A stretch of 64,000 bases of DNA, from assembly GCA_024236155.1 (NCBI GenBank), contig JACKLA010000001.1, positions 868,001 to 932,000 on the forward strand, read 5' to 3'. The translations under genes were made by a program, and so were the position numbers. This document shows, one piece after another, positions 23,967 through 32,887 of this stretch (its first letter is position 1; each line of letters begins with the position of its first letter). The DNA is from Sphingomonadaceae bacterium (GTDB taxonomy: Bacteria > Pseudomonadota > Alphaproteobacteria > Sphingomonadales > Sphingomonadaceae). A model generated the notes under the pieces. The model saw nothing but the letters and a program-made list of their open reading frames with translations, made no database searches and had not been told where the DNA came from.

Positions 23967-24271
23967 AGCGCTATCTTGGAAGGCTCGCGCATGCCTGGCG
24001 TGTTCAAGCTCAGCGTCAACCATATTCGCTAGCAGTGCCGCCATGCAAACACTCGCTGATTTCACGCTACAGCAGAAACTGAATCCGATGGTCGCTCAAG
24101 CTGATAAGGAACCGAACGGCGCTGGGTGAGTGCGGGGGCTCCGGCCACCTCGCCTGCCACGACTGCCGGGATGTTATGATCGCATGCGCTCGGCGTCCCT
24201 CATCTGAGCATCAGACCCCCTGAAGGGCAAACGCGGGCGTGAACGCGGGGCATGGGCTCGATTTCGAGTGA

Positions 24272-24729
24272 TTATGGCTCGCTGCCCAGATTGTCATGCA
24301 TCCTAGCCAGCGATCCGCGTAAGCGCTCCAGTTCCCCAAAACGGATCCCCCCGAGCAAGCGAGCATACATTGCATCAGCTTCTACTCGCATCTTGGGAAG
24401 TAGCTCGATTGCGGCAGGGCGTAAATGAACCCGCCAAACGCGCCTGTCGTTCTTCGCGCCTGCGTCTTTCCACCAGCTCAAGTTCTTCCAGGCGATCAAT
24501 AGTCTGGCCGATGCTAGCGCGCTCTAGCTTCAGTTCCCGAGCCAGCTCTGTCTGGGTCATGCCTGGGCTCCGAAAGATAAGCCAATATACTCCATTGCGT
24601 CCGCGTGAGCCCGAATTGTTCAACCGAAGAATCGGCGGTCCTGCGCAAACGCCGGGTCACTTCCTCCATAAGAAAGAACAGCCGATCGGTATCGGTGAGG
24701 GAACTTGCCCCCCTTTGTATCCGCGTCAT
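24272..24729 (-). pseudogene. MarR-family regulator broken by two frameshifts
   Basis: Three reading frames in sequence spell one MarR protein: DTDRLFFLMEEVTRRLRRTA up to TRTQWSILAYLSEP, then GMTQTELARELKLERASIGQ to LEELELVE, then WKDAGAKNDRRVWRVHLRPA to the end LARMHDNLGSEP. Frame changes fall near 24570 and 24475. It is paralogous in layout to the MarR gene at 23478-23966. The IS5-type element lies just upstream of its start, between it and the hydrolase it may once have controlled. Sequencing errors could mimic this, but two independent shifts favour decay. Confidence 0.8.
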
Positions 24730-24752
24730 AGCCCGTCATGGCAGCCATCTAG

Positions 24753-25599
24753 GCGGTGTTGACAAAAGGGATTCCCATTTGCCCCGAGTTCTGATTCAAG
24801 ACTGCTTTTTGAGGAGCAGTCATGGGTCGTGGAGACTTGTCGGATGCGGAATGGGAGTTGATCGGGCCGCTGCTGCCGCCTGAGCGTGGTCGCTGGGCGC
24901 GGCCAGCGGGCGATAATCGGCGTTTCCTCAACGGGATGCTCCACGTGCTGCGGGTCGGCTGTCCCTGGCGCGACATGCACGAGCGATACGGCAAGTGGAA
25001 CTCGGTCTATGTCCGCTTCCGACGCTGGGCCGAACAGGGCGTGTGGGATGCGTTGCTGCAAACGCTGGTCGATCTGGATCTCACCGACGACTGGCAACAC
25101 ATGATCGATAGCACTTCCGTTCGCGGCCACGTCTCGGCGGCGGGCGGAAAAGGGGGGCAGTTAAGAACGCTCTTGGTCGATCACGCGGCGGCTTTACGAG
25201 CAAGATCCACGCCCGCTGCGACAATCAGGGACTGCCTCTCGGCTTCATCCTGACCGGCGGCGAAGCATCCGATTACACCGCAGCCGAGCCGCTCATGGAG
25301 ATCCCTGTCGCCACGCCCAAGGCGCTGCTGGCAGACAAGGGCTATGATGGGGATCGCTTCCGGGAAAGCCTGCTTATCCGGGGTATCCTGCCGATCATCC
25401 CACCCCGCTCGAACCGCAAGGTGCCAGAACATCCCGATTATCGCCGCTACCGTGATCGCAACCGCGTCGAGCGTATGTTCGGCAAGCTCAAACAGCAGCG
25501 TCGTATCGCCACCCGCTATGACAAGACCATACTATCCTTCGAGAGCTTCCTCAACCTCGCAGCCGCCCGCCTATGGTTAAAGGCTTTTGTCAACAGGGC
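24753..25599 (+). mobile_element. IS5-family element (IS427-like), intact
   Basis: 847 bp bounded by imperfect inverted repeats (GCGGTGTTGACAAAAG at the left; the right end read inward is GCCCTGTTGACAAAAG) and flanked by CTAG on both sides (24749-24752 and 25600-25603), consistent with a 4-bp target duplication. It contains a transposase read in two frames. Its completeness and clean duplication suggest recent insertion. Confidence 0.88.
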
Positions 25600-25603
25600 C
25601 TAG
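24822..25603 (+). CDS. IS5-family transposase, -1 programmed frameshift
   Basis: DDE transposase encoded in two overlapping frames. The first (24822-25253) gives MGRGDLSDAEWELIGPLLPP and the first Asp in MIDSTSVRGH. The second continues from GGFTSKIHARCD through ADKGYDGDRF (second Asp) to RNRVERMFGKLKQQRRIA (Glu region) and ends at 25603. The frames join by a -1 shift at the slippery run AAAAGGGGGG (25148-25157), giving KGGAVKNALGRSRGGF, as in IS427-group elements. The stop codon lies in the duplicated target. The product appears functional if frameshifting occurs. Confidence 0.88.
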
Positions 25604-25643
25604 GGCAACCTACCATAGCGGATCAGGAAATAAAGCCGTTTAC

Positions 25644-25659
25644 TGTAAATCGATTTACA
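25644..25659. promoter_or_regulatory. 16-bp perfect palindrome (operator candidate)
   Basis: TGTAAATCGATTTACA, perfectly symmetric, ends 15 bases before the start codon of the alpha/beta hydrolase. It is a good candidate for a dimeric regulator site (MarR or TetR type). The decayed MarR gene on the other side of the IS would be the natural partner. Confidence 0.55.
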
Positions 25660-25674
25660 ATATGAGGTTGCGGT

Positions 25675-26562
25675 ATGCAGTCGCAAACTTTCCATATCGG
25701 GGGAAATGGTGGCATCTCCATAGCAGCCGAAGCGACCGGAAATGCCGATGCTTTACCGGTCTTGCTCGCGCATGGGGGCGGCCAGACCCGTCACGCATGG
25801 AAACGTGTCACAGCCGATCTCGCCAATGCGGGATTTCGTCCGATCGCAATTGATATGCGCGGTCATGGCGACAGCGAATGGTCTGCCGAGGGCGCTTACG
25901 AAACGCGCGACTTCGCTTCAGATCTCGTTGCGATCGCTTCAAAAATGGACCGCAAGCCAGCGCTCGTCGGGGCCTCCCTTGGCGGGTTGGCCGGACTGAT
26001 CGCCGAAGGACACCTTGCGCCGGGCCGCTTCGCGTCGCTCACTCTCGTCGACATCGCGCCGCGTATGGAGACGGGGGGCGTTATGCGCGTAGTCGGCTTT
26101 ATGGAGGAGCACGTGGAGACCGGTTTCTCTTCACCGGACGAAGCGGCAGAGGTCATCGCGCGCTACATGCCACATCGCCGCAAGCGCGGAGCCGGCAAGG
26201 GCTTACGGCGCTATCTGCGAGAGAAGGAAGACGGCCGCTACTACTGGCATTGGGATCCGGCCTTTATCCGCAACATCACACTAGCCAAGCGAAGCGATCC
26301 GGCTCATCAGGAACGCCAGTTTGATGCGCTGAACGATGCAGCCAGCAGGCTTTCGCTGCCATTGCATATTATTCGCGGCGGATCGAGCGATCTGGTTTCC
26401 GAAGACGCGGTCGCGCAATTGCTCGAACTTGTTCCACACGCTGAATACACCGACATCGCAGAGGCAACACATATGGTGGTTGGCGATGCCAACGATGCCT
26501 TTTCGGCAGCGATACTCGATTTTCTCAAGCGTAATCACAGTCCGCAGGGAGCCGTTACATGA
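25675..26562 (+). CDS. Alpha/beta-fold hydrolase
   Basis: A 295-aa alpha/beta hydrolase. The oxyanion region is LLAHGGGQTRHAW, the nucleophile elbow VGASLGGLAGL (Ser), and the C-terminal catalytic His lies in EATHMVVGD; the acid is probably the Asp in GGSSDLVSED. It resembles soluble esterase/epoxide hydrolase-type enzymes. Its stop overlaps the start of a PaaI thioesterase gene (ATGA), so the two act together on an ester or CoA-linked compound. The IS5-type insertion and a 16-bp palindrome lie just upstream and may affect its expression. The substrate is unknown. Confidence 0.88.
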   Translation: MQSQTFHIGGNGGISIAAEATGNADALPVLLAHGGGQTRHAWKRVTADLANAGFRPIAIDMRGHGDSEWSAEGAYETRDFASDLVAIASKMDRKPALVGASLGGLAGLIAEGHLAPGRFASLTLVDIAPRMETGGVMRVVGFMEEHVETGFSSPDEAAEVIARYMPHRRKRGAGKGLRRYLREKEDGRYYWHWDPAFIRNITLAKRSDPAHQERQFDALNDAASRLSLPLHIIRGGSSDLVSEDAVAQLLELVPHAEYTDIAEATHMVVGDANDAFSAAILDFLKRNHSPQGAVT

Positions 26563-26972
26563 CCGATAATCTGACAAGGATCGATCCTAAGCGCCTCGAA
26601 GAGATCCTGCAGATTGCCCCGTTTCACCGGTGGCTTGGCCTCACTTTACGGTCATGCTCGAACGAGCAGCTTGAACTGGAGATGCCTTGGCGCGACGAGA
26701 TCGTGTCAAACCCGGCAATCGGTTCAGCGCATGGCGGCGTGCTCGCCTCTCTGATCGATTTAACCGGGCTCTACACCTTATTGTCGCAAGGTACAGGGGC
26801 CAAGGCGACCGCCGATCTGAGGGTCGACTACCACCGCCCGGCAACCTCGGGACCACTCGTAGCATCGGGCAAAATAATCAAGATCGGTAAAAATATCTCG
26901 GTCGCTGAAACACGTGTATACGGTCCTACTGGCAACCTTTTGGCTAGCGGCCGCGGTGCCTACGTATGCTAA
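26559..26972 (+). CDS. PaaI-family hotdog thioesterase
   Basis: A 137-aa hotdog-fold acyl-CoA thioesterase. The signature NPAIGSAHGGVLASLIDLTG (HGGxxxxxxD) carries the active-site His, Gly and Asp, and ADLRVDYHRPA is the next conserved strand. It would hydrolyse an aryl- or acyl-CoA, releasing CoA. It overlaps the hydrolase gene by 4 bases and ends the two-gene operon. Confidence 0.9.
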   Translation: MTDNLTRIDPKRLEEILQIAPFHRWLGLTLRSCSNEQLELEMPWRDEIVSNPAIGSAHGGVLASLIDLTGLYTLLSQGTGAKATADLRVDYHRPATSGPLVASGKIIKIGKNISVAETRVYGPTGNLLASGRGAYVC

Positions 26973-27012
26973 CAGCGTTATCCTAATGGAACTAACTGCA
27001 GGGCGAAAATTA

Positions 27013-27037
27013 GCAGGTCTGTTCCTCGAAGACCTGC
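27013..27037 (+). terminator. Hairpin downstream of thioesterase gene
   Basis: GCAGGTCT and AGACCTGC form a perfect 8-bp stem around a 9-base loop, about 40 bases after the thioesterase stop. It is followed by AAAATAG rather than a T-run, so it is only a weak terminator candidate on the plus strand. Confidence 0.35.
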
Positions 27038-27099
27038 AAAATAGTCCCACGACTTTCAGAGCGAATTGCGTCGCGATAGCCGCCTTCCAATGAGTGACG

Positions 27100-27300
27100 T
27101 GACCCCCTGATCTTCCCCCCAGCCGGGATTAGAGCCGAGCTGCGTTGATGCGTATGAGCGCGGTTGAAGCAATGGGCTGCGCAGCGGAGCCCGTAGGGCG
27201 TGGCGAAGCAGGCCATTGCTTATCTAGTTCGGCGGCGAACGCCGCCGGTGTCGCGTAGCCAAGGGATGAGGGCGGTCTCTCTCGGTTGTAGTCTTCCACC
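27100..27300 (-). mobile_element. IS3-family remnant (second type), terminal part
   Basis: Begins TGACCCCCTGATCTTCCCCC, an IS3-type terminus. The minus strand encodes a transposase C-terminus (VEDYNRERPPSSLGYATPAA, stop at 27129). It is a different element from the one at 20950-21768. The piece ends where the inverted partial copy of that other element begins. Confidence 0.75.
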
Positions 27301-27451
27301 TGACCTGCCCCATCAGGGTGGTCCACCGGTTAAGTTAGAGTTCCGGCGGTTGGGGTCGCCCTGCTGGGCGGCCTGGAGCGCAGCGTAAGGCAGCATGGCA
27401 GGACGAGGCAAGATTGTTTGTGGGGCCGGCGGCTGGTAGCCCAGCGAAGAG
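27301..27451 (-). mobile_element. Partial inverted copy of the IS3 element at 20950-21768
   Basis: Starting TGACCTGCCCCATCAGGG, this 151-bp piece is the reverse complement of 21618-21768 apart from an apparent single base change, and stops abruptly at CCAGCGAAGAG. It carries the C-terminal end of the same OrfB. It marks a past recombination or deletion event in this patch. Confidence 0.88.
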
Positions 27452-27538
27452 GGATTCATGCAGCGAACACCGCTGCCGGCCTCTCCCTATCACATCATCG
27501 ACGATATTGAGCACACGGAACTTTTGTTCGGACGCCAC
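27452..27538 (-). mobile_element. IS3-family remnant: transposase core fragment
   Basis: The minus strand encodes SEQKFRVLNIVDDVIGRG, matching the RFRVLNxVDDVTRE core of IS3-group transposases. It is probably another piece of the element whose end lies at 27100-27300, split by the inverted partial copy. With these three pieces, the 26973-27619 gap holds no gene beyond IS debris. Confidence 0.6.
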
Positions 27539-27562
27539 CTAGTCGTGAGCAAATAAAAGTTC

Positions 27563-27602
27563 GAAAAAGAGGGCTCGACACAGCGAAGCGCCGAACCCTC
27601 TT
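27563..27602 (-). terminator. Rho-independent terminator of TonB receptor gene
   Basis: On the minus strand, AGAGGGTTCG pairs with CGAGCCCTCT (one G-T wobble) across a 14-base loop and is followed by TTTTTCG. It lies about 18 bases after the receptor stop codon and would end the leftward P450 operon. Confidence 0.75.
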
Positions 27603-27619
27603 GCAATTAGCGAGTAAGT

Positions 27620-30352
27620 TTAAAACTTGCCGCGCACGGTGATGCCGTAAGTCCGCGGTTCCGCAAGAAAAGCGGAGAACGTTTGTTGCGGAGCCACGAA
27701 AGGCGTGTTGAAGGCCACCTGCGTATACCCAACGTCAAACAAATTATTGACCCATCCCTCGATCGCGAAGCGATCCGCAATATTGGTCAGACCCACACGC
27801 CCGTTCACTACGACGAAGCTGTCCTGTTCCTTGCCGAAGAGCAGGTCGGAGCCGGTGTTGTAATCACCAGCCATACGAGCGTTCACGAAGACCAGGCCTT
27901 CGAGCCCACTGTCGCCGATTGGCGGCGTCCACGTAAGCGACGATGTTGCCACGATCTCTGGTGCATTCGACAGGTTGTCGCCTGGCAGCAAGCGTAGTGC
28001 GGGGTCGAGCGGTGCCCCGGTATCGTCCCCGATAAGATTGTCTTCAAAGCTCGTATCAGAATAGGTGACGCCAAGGGTAATATCCAAATCACGAGCGGGC
28101 CGTAGATAGGTTTCGATCTCGACACCTTGAGCGATCACACCTGGTGCAACTTCATCGGAAGAGCATGCACCGGTTGTCGCGCTTGCGTCTCTGTCGGCCC
28201 CGCCGAGATCGCTATCGCAACTATTGACCGTCTGCACAATGTAGAACGCCCCATTGAACGTGTTCAACTGGAAGTTACTGAACTCTTGCCGGAAGCCTGC
28301 AATGCTAACCCCGAACTCGCGTGTCGAGTATTTGAGGCCGATCTCATATGCATCGACTGTTTCTTCATCGAACTGCAGCGCGGCTGCCGAGATATTGGCC
28401 GGATCGAACGCAAGCGGATTTGACAGTGCAGACCTGTCGAGGTTGAAACCGCCCGCCTTGTAGCCGCGTGAATACGAACCGTAGACTAGCAGATCGGGAG
28501 TTGGCTTCCAGCTCAGGATAGCCGTGCCGGTAAACTCCTCTTCTTCGCGCGAGTCTTCGAGAGAAACTCCATCGAGCTCCGATGTCGAATTGCCTTGGCA
28601 GGAAAGGCTGATGATACCACCGGCCAGAGGTGCCAAAGTCGGAACACCCAGAAAGCCTCCGAGCAGATTGCGGTTTGTCGGACAAACCGTGTTGTCGTTG
28701 CGGAAAGTTGCGTCGAAGTCCTTGGTTTCGTTTGTATAACGAAGCCCCAGCGTCAAATCGAGCGTATCCGTGATCGCAAAGATATTATGCGTGAAGAACG
28801 CGAAGTTCTCACTCGTCTGATTGTAGACCTCGCTGACCGTTCCCAAATCGCTGATGCTTGCAAGGTTGTTGATACCTGCGAGGATCGCCGGGGTTGCAGC
28901 GCCGAATGCCGGGCTTCCGGTCAGCGTACCGTCCAATGCCGCCACGTTGGCACCCAGGCAATTGGAAGCCCCCGGATTGACCAAAGCCGGGTTGATCGCG
29001 ATAGCGATGCGGCACGCTACGAAATTGCCGTACTGGGTGCCGAACCGCAGATTGTCACGCACCTGCAGTTCTTCATTGGCGTAATACGCGCCGATCAACC
29101 AATCGAGTTTGCCATCGAAGGCCTCACCGGTAAGGCGCAGTTCCTGAGTGAATGTTTCAAAGTCTCGAGCAAGAGCATTCTCGGTCGGAGCGCGGTAGAG
29201 AATATCGACAGTAGTGTAATCGGTGTCAGATCCCTGGCTGTTGGCATATTCACGGTAGCCCGTGATAGACGTCAACGTGACGTTCCCGAAATCCCAATTG
29301 ATCTCAGCCGAAATACCGTAGTCTTCGGTTTCGCCTTCATAGCTTCTGCCCGGCGTAGGGTACAGGTCGCGGTTGAATGTATCCTGGGTGAGGGCACGCG
29401 GATCCTGCCCAAGCGCAAGCAACACGGGAACGATCGGATTTGCGGTACTCGTCAGGGCGGCCCCATCCGATGGCCTCGTAAAGGGATCAAATCCAGCGCT
29501 GATCCGTGCAAGCGGAGCAAACTCGGGCTGGACGAACGTCGCGGCACAGCACGCTTCGTCCTTTTTGGAATAATCCCCGACAAGGCGAATGGACAGGTCG
29601 TCATTGGGTTCGAACAGGAGCTGACCGCGGACCAGATAACGATCGCGATTGTTGATCGTCCCGCCGTTGGTAATATCGTTGTAGAAGCCGTCGCGCTCAA
29701 AATACACGCCGTCCACACGCGCAGCTACGGTGTCGCCAAGCGGAGCGTTTATGCCACCTTCGACGCGGATCGCATCATAGTTGCCATAAGTGAAGGCCCC
29801 GTATGCGCTGAAATCGAACTCGGGCGGTGCGGTGTAGATATTGATCAGGCCTGCCGATGAGTTCCGCCCGCCCAGAGTACCTTGGGGACCGCGAAGGATT
29901 TCGACCCTGTCGATAGGGCCGAGCTCACTCAGGGCGCTTCCCGAACGAGAGCGATAGACTCCATCGACAAAAACCGCGACCGAACTTTCCAGACCAGGGT
30001 TGTCGCCGACCGTGCCGATACCGCGAATACGCGCGGAACCGTTAGCTTCGTTGCCGGTGGAAGACACCAGCAGGGACGGTGCAACCTGGTTCAGCTCACG
30101 TATGTCGCTGGCGCCCGAATTCTGGAGGGTTTCTCCGGAAACAGCTGACACGGCGACTGGAACATCCGCCAAGACCTGCGATCGCCCTTGCGCGGTAACA
30201 ATGATTACGTTTTGGTCTTCGACATCGGCCCCTTCAACCAGATCCGCATCGGGTTCGCCAACATCCTGGGCGAAGGCGGCTGTCGGTGTGAAGGCAAGTG
30301 CCGCTGCCAATGCACCAAGGGCGCAATGGTGGCGTGATGGAAATCTTTTCAT
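27620..30352 (-). CDS. TonB-dependent outer-membrane receptor
   Basis: A 910-aa receptor of the sphingomonad FecA/CirA-like type. The signal peptide ends AFTPTAAFAQD. A TonB box-like VIIVTAQGRSQ follows, then the plug domain (about 50-165, including DGVYRSRSG and VEILRGPQGTLGGRNSSAG), then a 22-strand barrel ending GITVRGKF with the terminal Phe. It is the last gene of the leftward P450 operon or transcribed just after it (167-base gap), so it probably imports the compound that the cluster degrades. The ligand cannot be read from sequence. Confidence 0.93.
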   Translation of the reverse strand: MKRFPSRHHCALGALAAALAFTPTAAFAQDVGEPDADLVEGADVEDQNVIIVTAQGRSQVLADVPVAVSAVSGETLQNSGASDIRELNQVAPSLLVSSTGNEANGSARIRGIGTVGDNPGLESSVAVFVDGVYRSRSGSALSELGPIDRVEILRGPQGTLGGRNSSAGLINIYTAPPEFDFSAYGAFTYGNYDAIRVEGGINAPLGDTVAARVDGVYFERDGFYNDITNGGTINNRDRYLVRGQLLFEPNDDLSIRLVGDYSKKDEACCAATFVQPEFAPLARISAGFDPFTRPSDGAALTSTANPIVPVLLALGQDPRALTQDTFNRDLYPTPGRSYEGETEDYGISAEINWDFGNVTLTSITGYREYANSQGSDTDYTTVDILYRAPTENALARDFETFTQELRLTGEAFDGKLDWLIGAYYANEELQVRDNLRFGTQYGNFVACRIAIAINPALVNPGASNCLGANVAALDGTLTGSPAFGAATPAILAGINNLASISDLGTVSEVYNQTSENFAFFTHNIFAITDTLDLTLGLRYTNETKDFDATFRNDNTVCPTNRNLLGGFLGVPTLAPLAGGIISLSCQGNSTSELDGVSLEDSREEEEFTGTAILSWKPTPDLLVYGSYSRGYKAGGFNLDRSALSNPLAFDPANISAAALQFDEETVDAYEIGLKYSTREFGVSIAGFRQEFSNFQLNTFNGAFYIVQTVNSCDSDLGGADRDASATTGACSSDEVAPGVIAQGVEIETYLRPARDLDITLGVTYSDTSFEDNLIGDDTGAPLDPALRLLPGDNLSNAPEIVATSSLTWTPPIGDSGLEGLVFVNARMAGDYNTGSDLLFGKEQDSFVVVNGRVGLTNIADRFAIEGWVNNLFDVGYTQVAFNTPFVAPQQTFSAFLAEPRTYGITVRGKF

Positions 30353-30518
30353 GTGCCTCTCCTCTAAGAATGTGCCCCATCCTAGGCACTAGTCGATGTT
30401 AGAAACGATACCGATAAGCGCGTTTCATTTCAAGACTTGGTAGATGAATTGACGGATTATTTCACATTGTCGACAAGCATGTGGCAAAAATGCCATGCAG
30501 GTCACTACATGCAGGTTT

Positions 30519-31589
30519 CTAGTAGCCAGAAAGCTTGGAAAATCGGTCCTTTAACCAGCTCGACGAACCGAAGCTCTGCTCCAGCACGCGGGCGCGCTTG
30601 AGATAGAAGCCGACGTCGTACTCATCGGTCATGCCGATCCCGCCGTGCAGCTGGATGCCCTCGTTTGCCATGGTGTGCATAACGCGGTTGGCTTCCGCCT
30701 TGGCGATGGTCGCCGCGCGCGCCACGCCGAAGCCGGCATCGACGGCTTGCAGGCCCGCCTCGACCGCGCTGCGCATCTGGGCGAGATCGGCGAAGAGGTC
30801 CGCCATGCGGTGTTGCAGCGCCTGGAAGCTCGCCAGCACCTGGTTGAACTGCACGCGCTGCTTCAGATAGTCGAGCGTGTCGTCGAACACTTGCTGCGCC
30901 ATGCCGAGCATTTCGGCTGCGGTGAGCACGCGCGCGCGGTCGAGCACGTCATCGAGCAGGTTGTCGCCGCCATTGGCGAGCTTCTCCGCCGCCGCGCCGT
31001 CGAAGGTGACGTCGGCATGGCTGCGCTGGTCGGTCAGCTTGCGGGTGGTGAGCGCGACGCCGTCGCCTTTCTCGACCAGGTAAAGCCCGTCCTTCGCCGC
31101 GACGACGAACAGGTCCGCACCATGCGCTTCATGGACGAAGGCCTTGGTGCCGCTCAGCTTGCCGTCGGACACACTGGTCTCGATCTTCGCAGGATCGTGG
31201 CTCGGCCCTTCGTCGACGGCGAGGGTGGCGATGGCCTCGCCGCTCGCCAGCCTGGGCAGCCACCTGGCCTTCTGCTCGTCGCTGCCGCCAAGAACGATCG
31301 CCGAGGCGGCGACGGTGTTCATCACCAGCGGGCTGGCGGTGAGCGTCTTGCCGAGTTCCTCGACGACGAGGCCCGCGGACAGGAAGCCGAAGTCCGACCC
31401 GCCATGCTCTTCGGGGATGATGACCCCGGCCCAGCCCATCTGCGCCATCGTCGCATAGGCGTCGCGGTTGAAGGCTTCGGGCTCGCCGCTGGCGCGGACC
31501 TTGCGGAATTCGGTGACCGGGCTTTCGTTGACGGTCCATTCGCGCGCCATATCTCGCAGCATTTCCTGTTCTTCGTTGAGAACGGCCAT
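30519..31589 (-). CDS. Acyl-CoA dehydrogenase, small-subunit type
   Basis: A 356-aa FAD-dependent acyl-CoA dehydrogenase. It has the N-terminal helical domain (EEQEMLRDMAREW, GWAGVIIPEEHGGS), a shortened and divergent middle beta domain, and a C-terminal helical domain with FNQVLASFQALQHRMADL and HGGIGMTDEYDVGFYLKRA. The reduced middle part resembles the beta-type partners of heteromeric dehydrogenases of the FadE26/27 kind. It lies 18 bases after the 403-aa dehydrogenase gene on the same strand, so the two probably form one complex that introduces a double bond in an acyl-CoA. Confidence 0.9.
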   Translation of the reverse strand: MAVLNEEQEMLRDMAREWTVNESPVTEFRKVRASGEPEAFNRDAYATMAQMGWAGVIIPEEHGGSDFGFLSAGLVVEELGKTLTASPLVMNTVAASAIVLGGSDEQKARWLPRLASGEAIATLAVDEGPSHDPAKIETSVSDGKLSGTKAFVHEAHGADLFVVAAKDGLYLVEKGDGVALTTRKLTDQRSHADVTFDGAAAEKLANGGDNLLDDVLDRARVLTAAEMLGMAQQVFDDTLDYLKQRVQFNQVLASFQALQHRMADLFADLAQMRSAVEAGLQAVDAGFGVARAATIAKAEANRVMHTMANEGIQLHGGIGMTDEYDVGFYLKRARVLEQSFGSSSWLKDRFSKLSGY

Positions 31590-31607
31590 TGTCCTTGCTC
31601 CCCTCTC

Positions 31608-32819
31608 TTACTGGTGGTCGAGCATGCCGAGCACGCGCTTGGCGATGATGTTGTTCTGGATTTCGGTCGAGCCGCCATAGATGGTGGTCGCCTTGCCGAA
31701 GAGCCACGCGCGCACGGCCCCGAGCTCGCCGTCCGAAAAGCCGTCGCCTTCCCAGCCGAGGCCCTGCAACCCGCGGATTTCGATCAGCAATTCGCTGCGT
31801 TCCTGGCTCAGCTTGGTGCCGAGCTTCTTGAGCACAGAGCTGATTTCGGAGACGCCGCCAGCTGCCTTGCTCTCTTCCATCGCGCGGCGCGCGGTGAGCA
31901 GGAAGCTGTTCCAGCGGATTTCGAAATCAGCGATCTTGTCGCGCAGCACCGCATCGGCGAGTTCGCCGTCGGCGCCCGTCGGCTGGTACTTCTTGGCGAT
32001 ATCGCCAAGGCTCTGGCCCATGAGTCGGGCGAGGCTGCCGCCGCCCGAGATGTTGGTACGCTCGTGCTGCAGAAGGCGCTTGCCGATGGTCCAGCCCTGG
32101 CCTTCCTCGCCGACGAGGTTTTCCTTCGGGACCTTCACGTCGGTGAAAAAGGTTTCGCAGAACGGGCTGGTCCCGCTGATCATGGTGATCGGGCGGACTT
32201 CGACGCCGGGCGTGTCCATGTCGATCAGCATGAAGCTGATGCCCTTGTGCTTGTCGCTCTTGTCGGTTCGTACAATTGCAAAGCACTTGTCGGCCCATTG
32301 GCCGCCGCTGGTCCAGGTCTTCTGGCCGTTGACAAGGTAGTGGTCGCCCTTGTCCTCGGCAAAGGTCTGGAGGTTCGCGAGGTCAGAGCCGGCATTGGGT
32401 TCCGAATAGCCCTGGCACCAGCGGATTTCGCCGCGGCAGATCGGCGGAATATGCTCCTGCTTCTGTGCCTCGTTGCCGTATTCGAGCAGCGTCGGGCCGA
32501 ACATCATGACGCCCATGCCGCCGATCGGGTTGTAGGCACCCGCCTTGGCGAATTCCTGGTCGATGATCTTGGCCTGCGCCTTGGTGAGGCCGCCGCCGCC
32601 GTATTCCTTCGGCCAGGTGGGGGTGCCCCAGCCGCGCGCGCCCACGGCTTCGCGCCACTTGGTCTGCGCCGGCGTTTCATTGGTGGGGCCGTCCACGCCG
32701 GCCAGCGCGTTCGACTGGCCCTTGAGTTCGGCGGGAAAATTGTCCGCCAGAAACTGCTGCACTTCCGCGCGGAAGGCGTCTTCGTCGGTCTGGGTTGCGG
32801 GCTCGATTTGTGTGGCCAT
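31608..32819 (-). CDS. Acyl-CoA dehydrogenase, large-subunit type
   Basis: A 403-aa acyl-CoA dehydrogenase with the classical middle-domain motif WCQGYSEPNAGSDLANLQT (FAD and substrate binding), WTSGGQWADKCFAIVRTD, and the C-terminal YGGSTEIQNNIIAKRVLG. Full length and motif retention suit the alpha-type subunit of a heteromeric enzyme with the 356-aa neighbour. Both follow the ferredoxin and P450 genes in the same direction. Substrates of such pairs in other bacteria are bulky acyl-CoAs such as steroid side chains; this is an analogy, not a demonstration. Confidence 0.92.
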   Translation of the reverse strand: MATQIEPATQTDEDAFRAEVQQFLADNFPAELKGQSNALAGVDGPTNETPAQTKWREAVGARGWGTPTWPKEYGGGGLTKAQAKIIDQEFAKAGAYNPIGGMGVMMFGPTLLEYGNEAQKQEHIPPICRGEIRWCQGYSEPNAGSDLANLQTFAEDKGDHYLVNGQKTWTSGGQWADKCFAIVRTDKSDKHKGISFMLIDMDTPGVEVRPITMISGTSPFCETFFTDVKVPKENLVGEEGQGWTIGKRLLQHERTNISGGGSLARLMGQSLGDIAKKYQPTGADGELADAVLRDKIADFEIRWNSFLLTARRAMEESKAAGGVSEISSVLKKLGTKLSQERSELLIEIRGLQGLGWEGDGFSDGELGAVRAWLFGKATTIYGGSTEIQNNIIAKRVLGMLDHQ

Positions 32820-32887
32820 GGGTGTTTTCTCGAAGAATCAAGGAAAGACAGATAAGAATGTAGGCTACGGGGACGAGGATCCCTCCG

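Noticed and set aside
30645..32855. A 736-codon plus-strand frame across two acyl-CoA dehydrogenase genes
   Set aside because: Shadow of the two minus-strand dehydrogenase genes, which carry clear family motifs; the plus frame has none.
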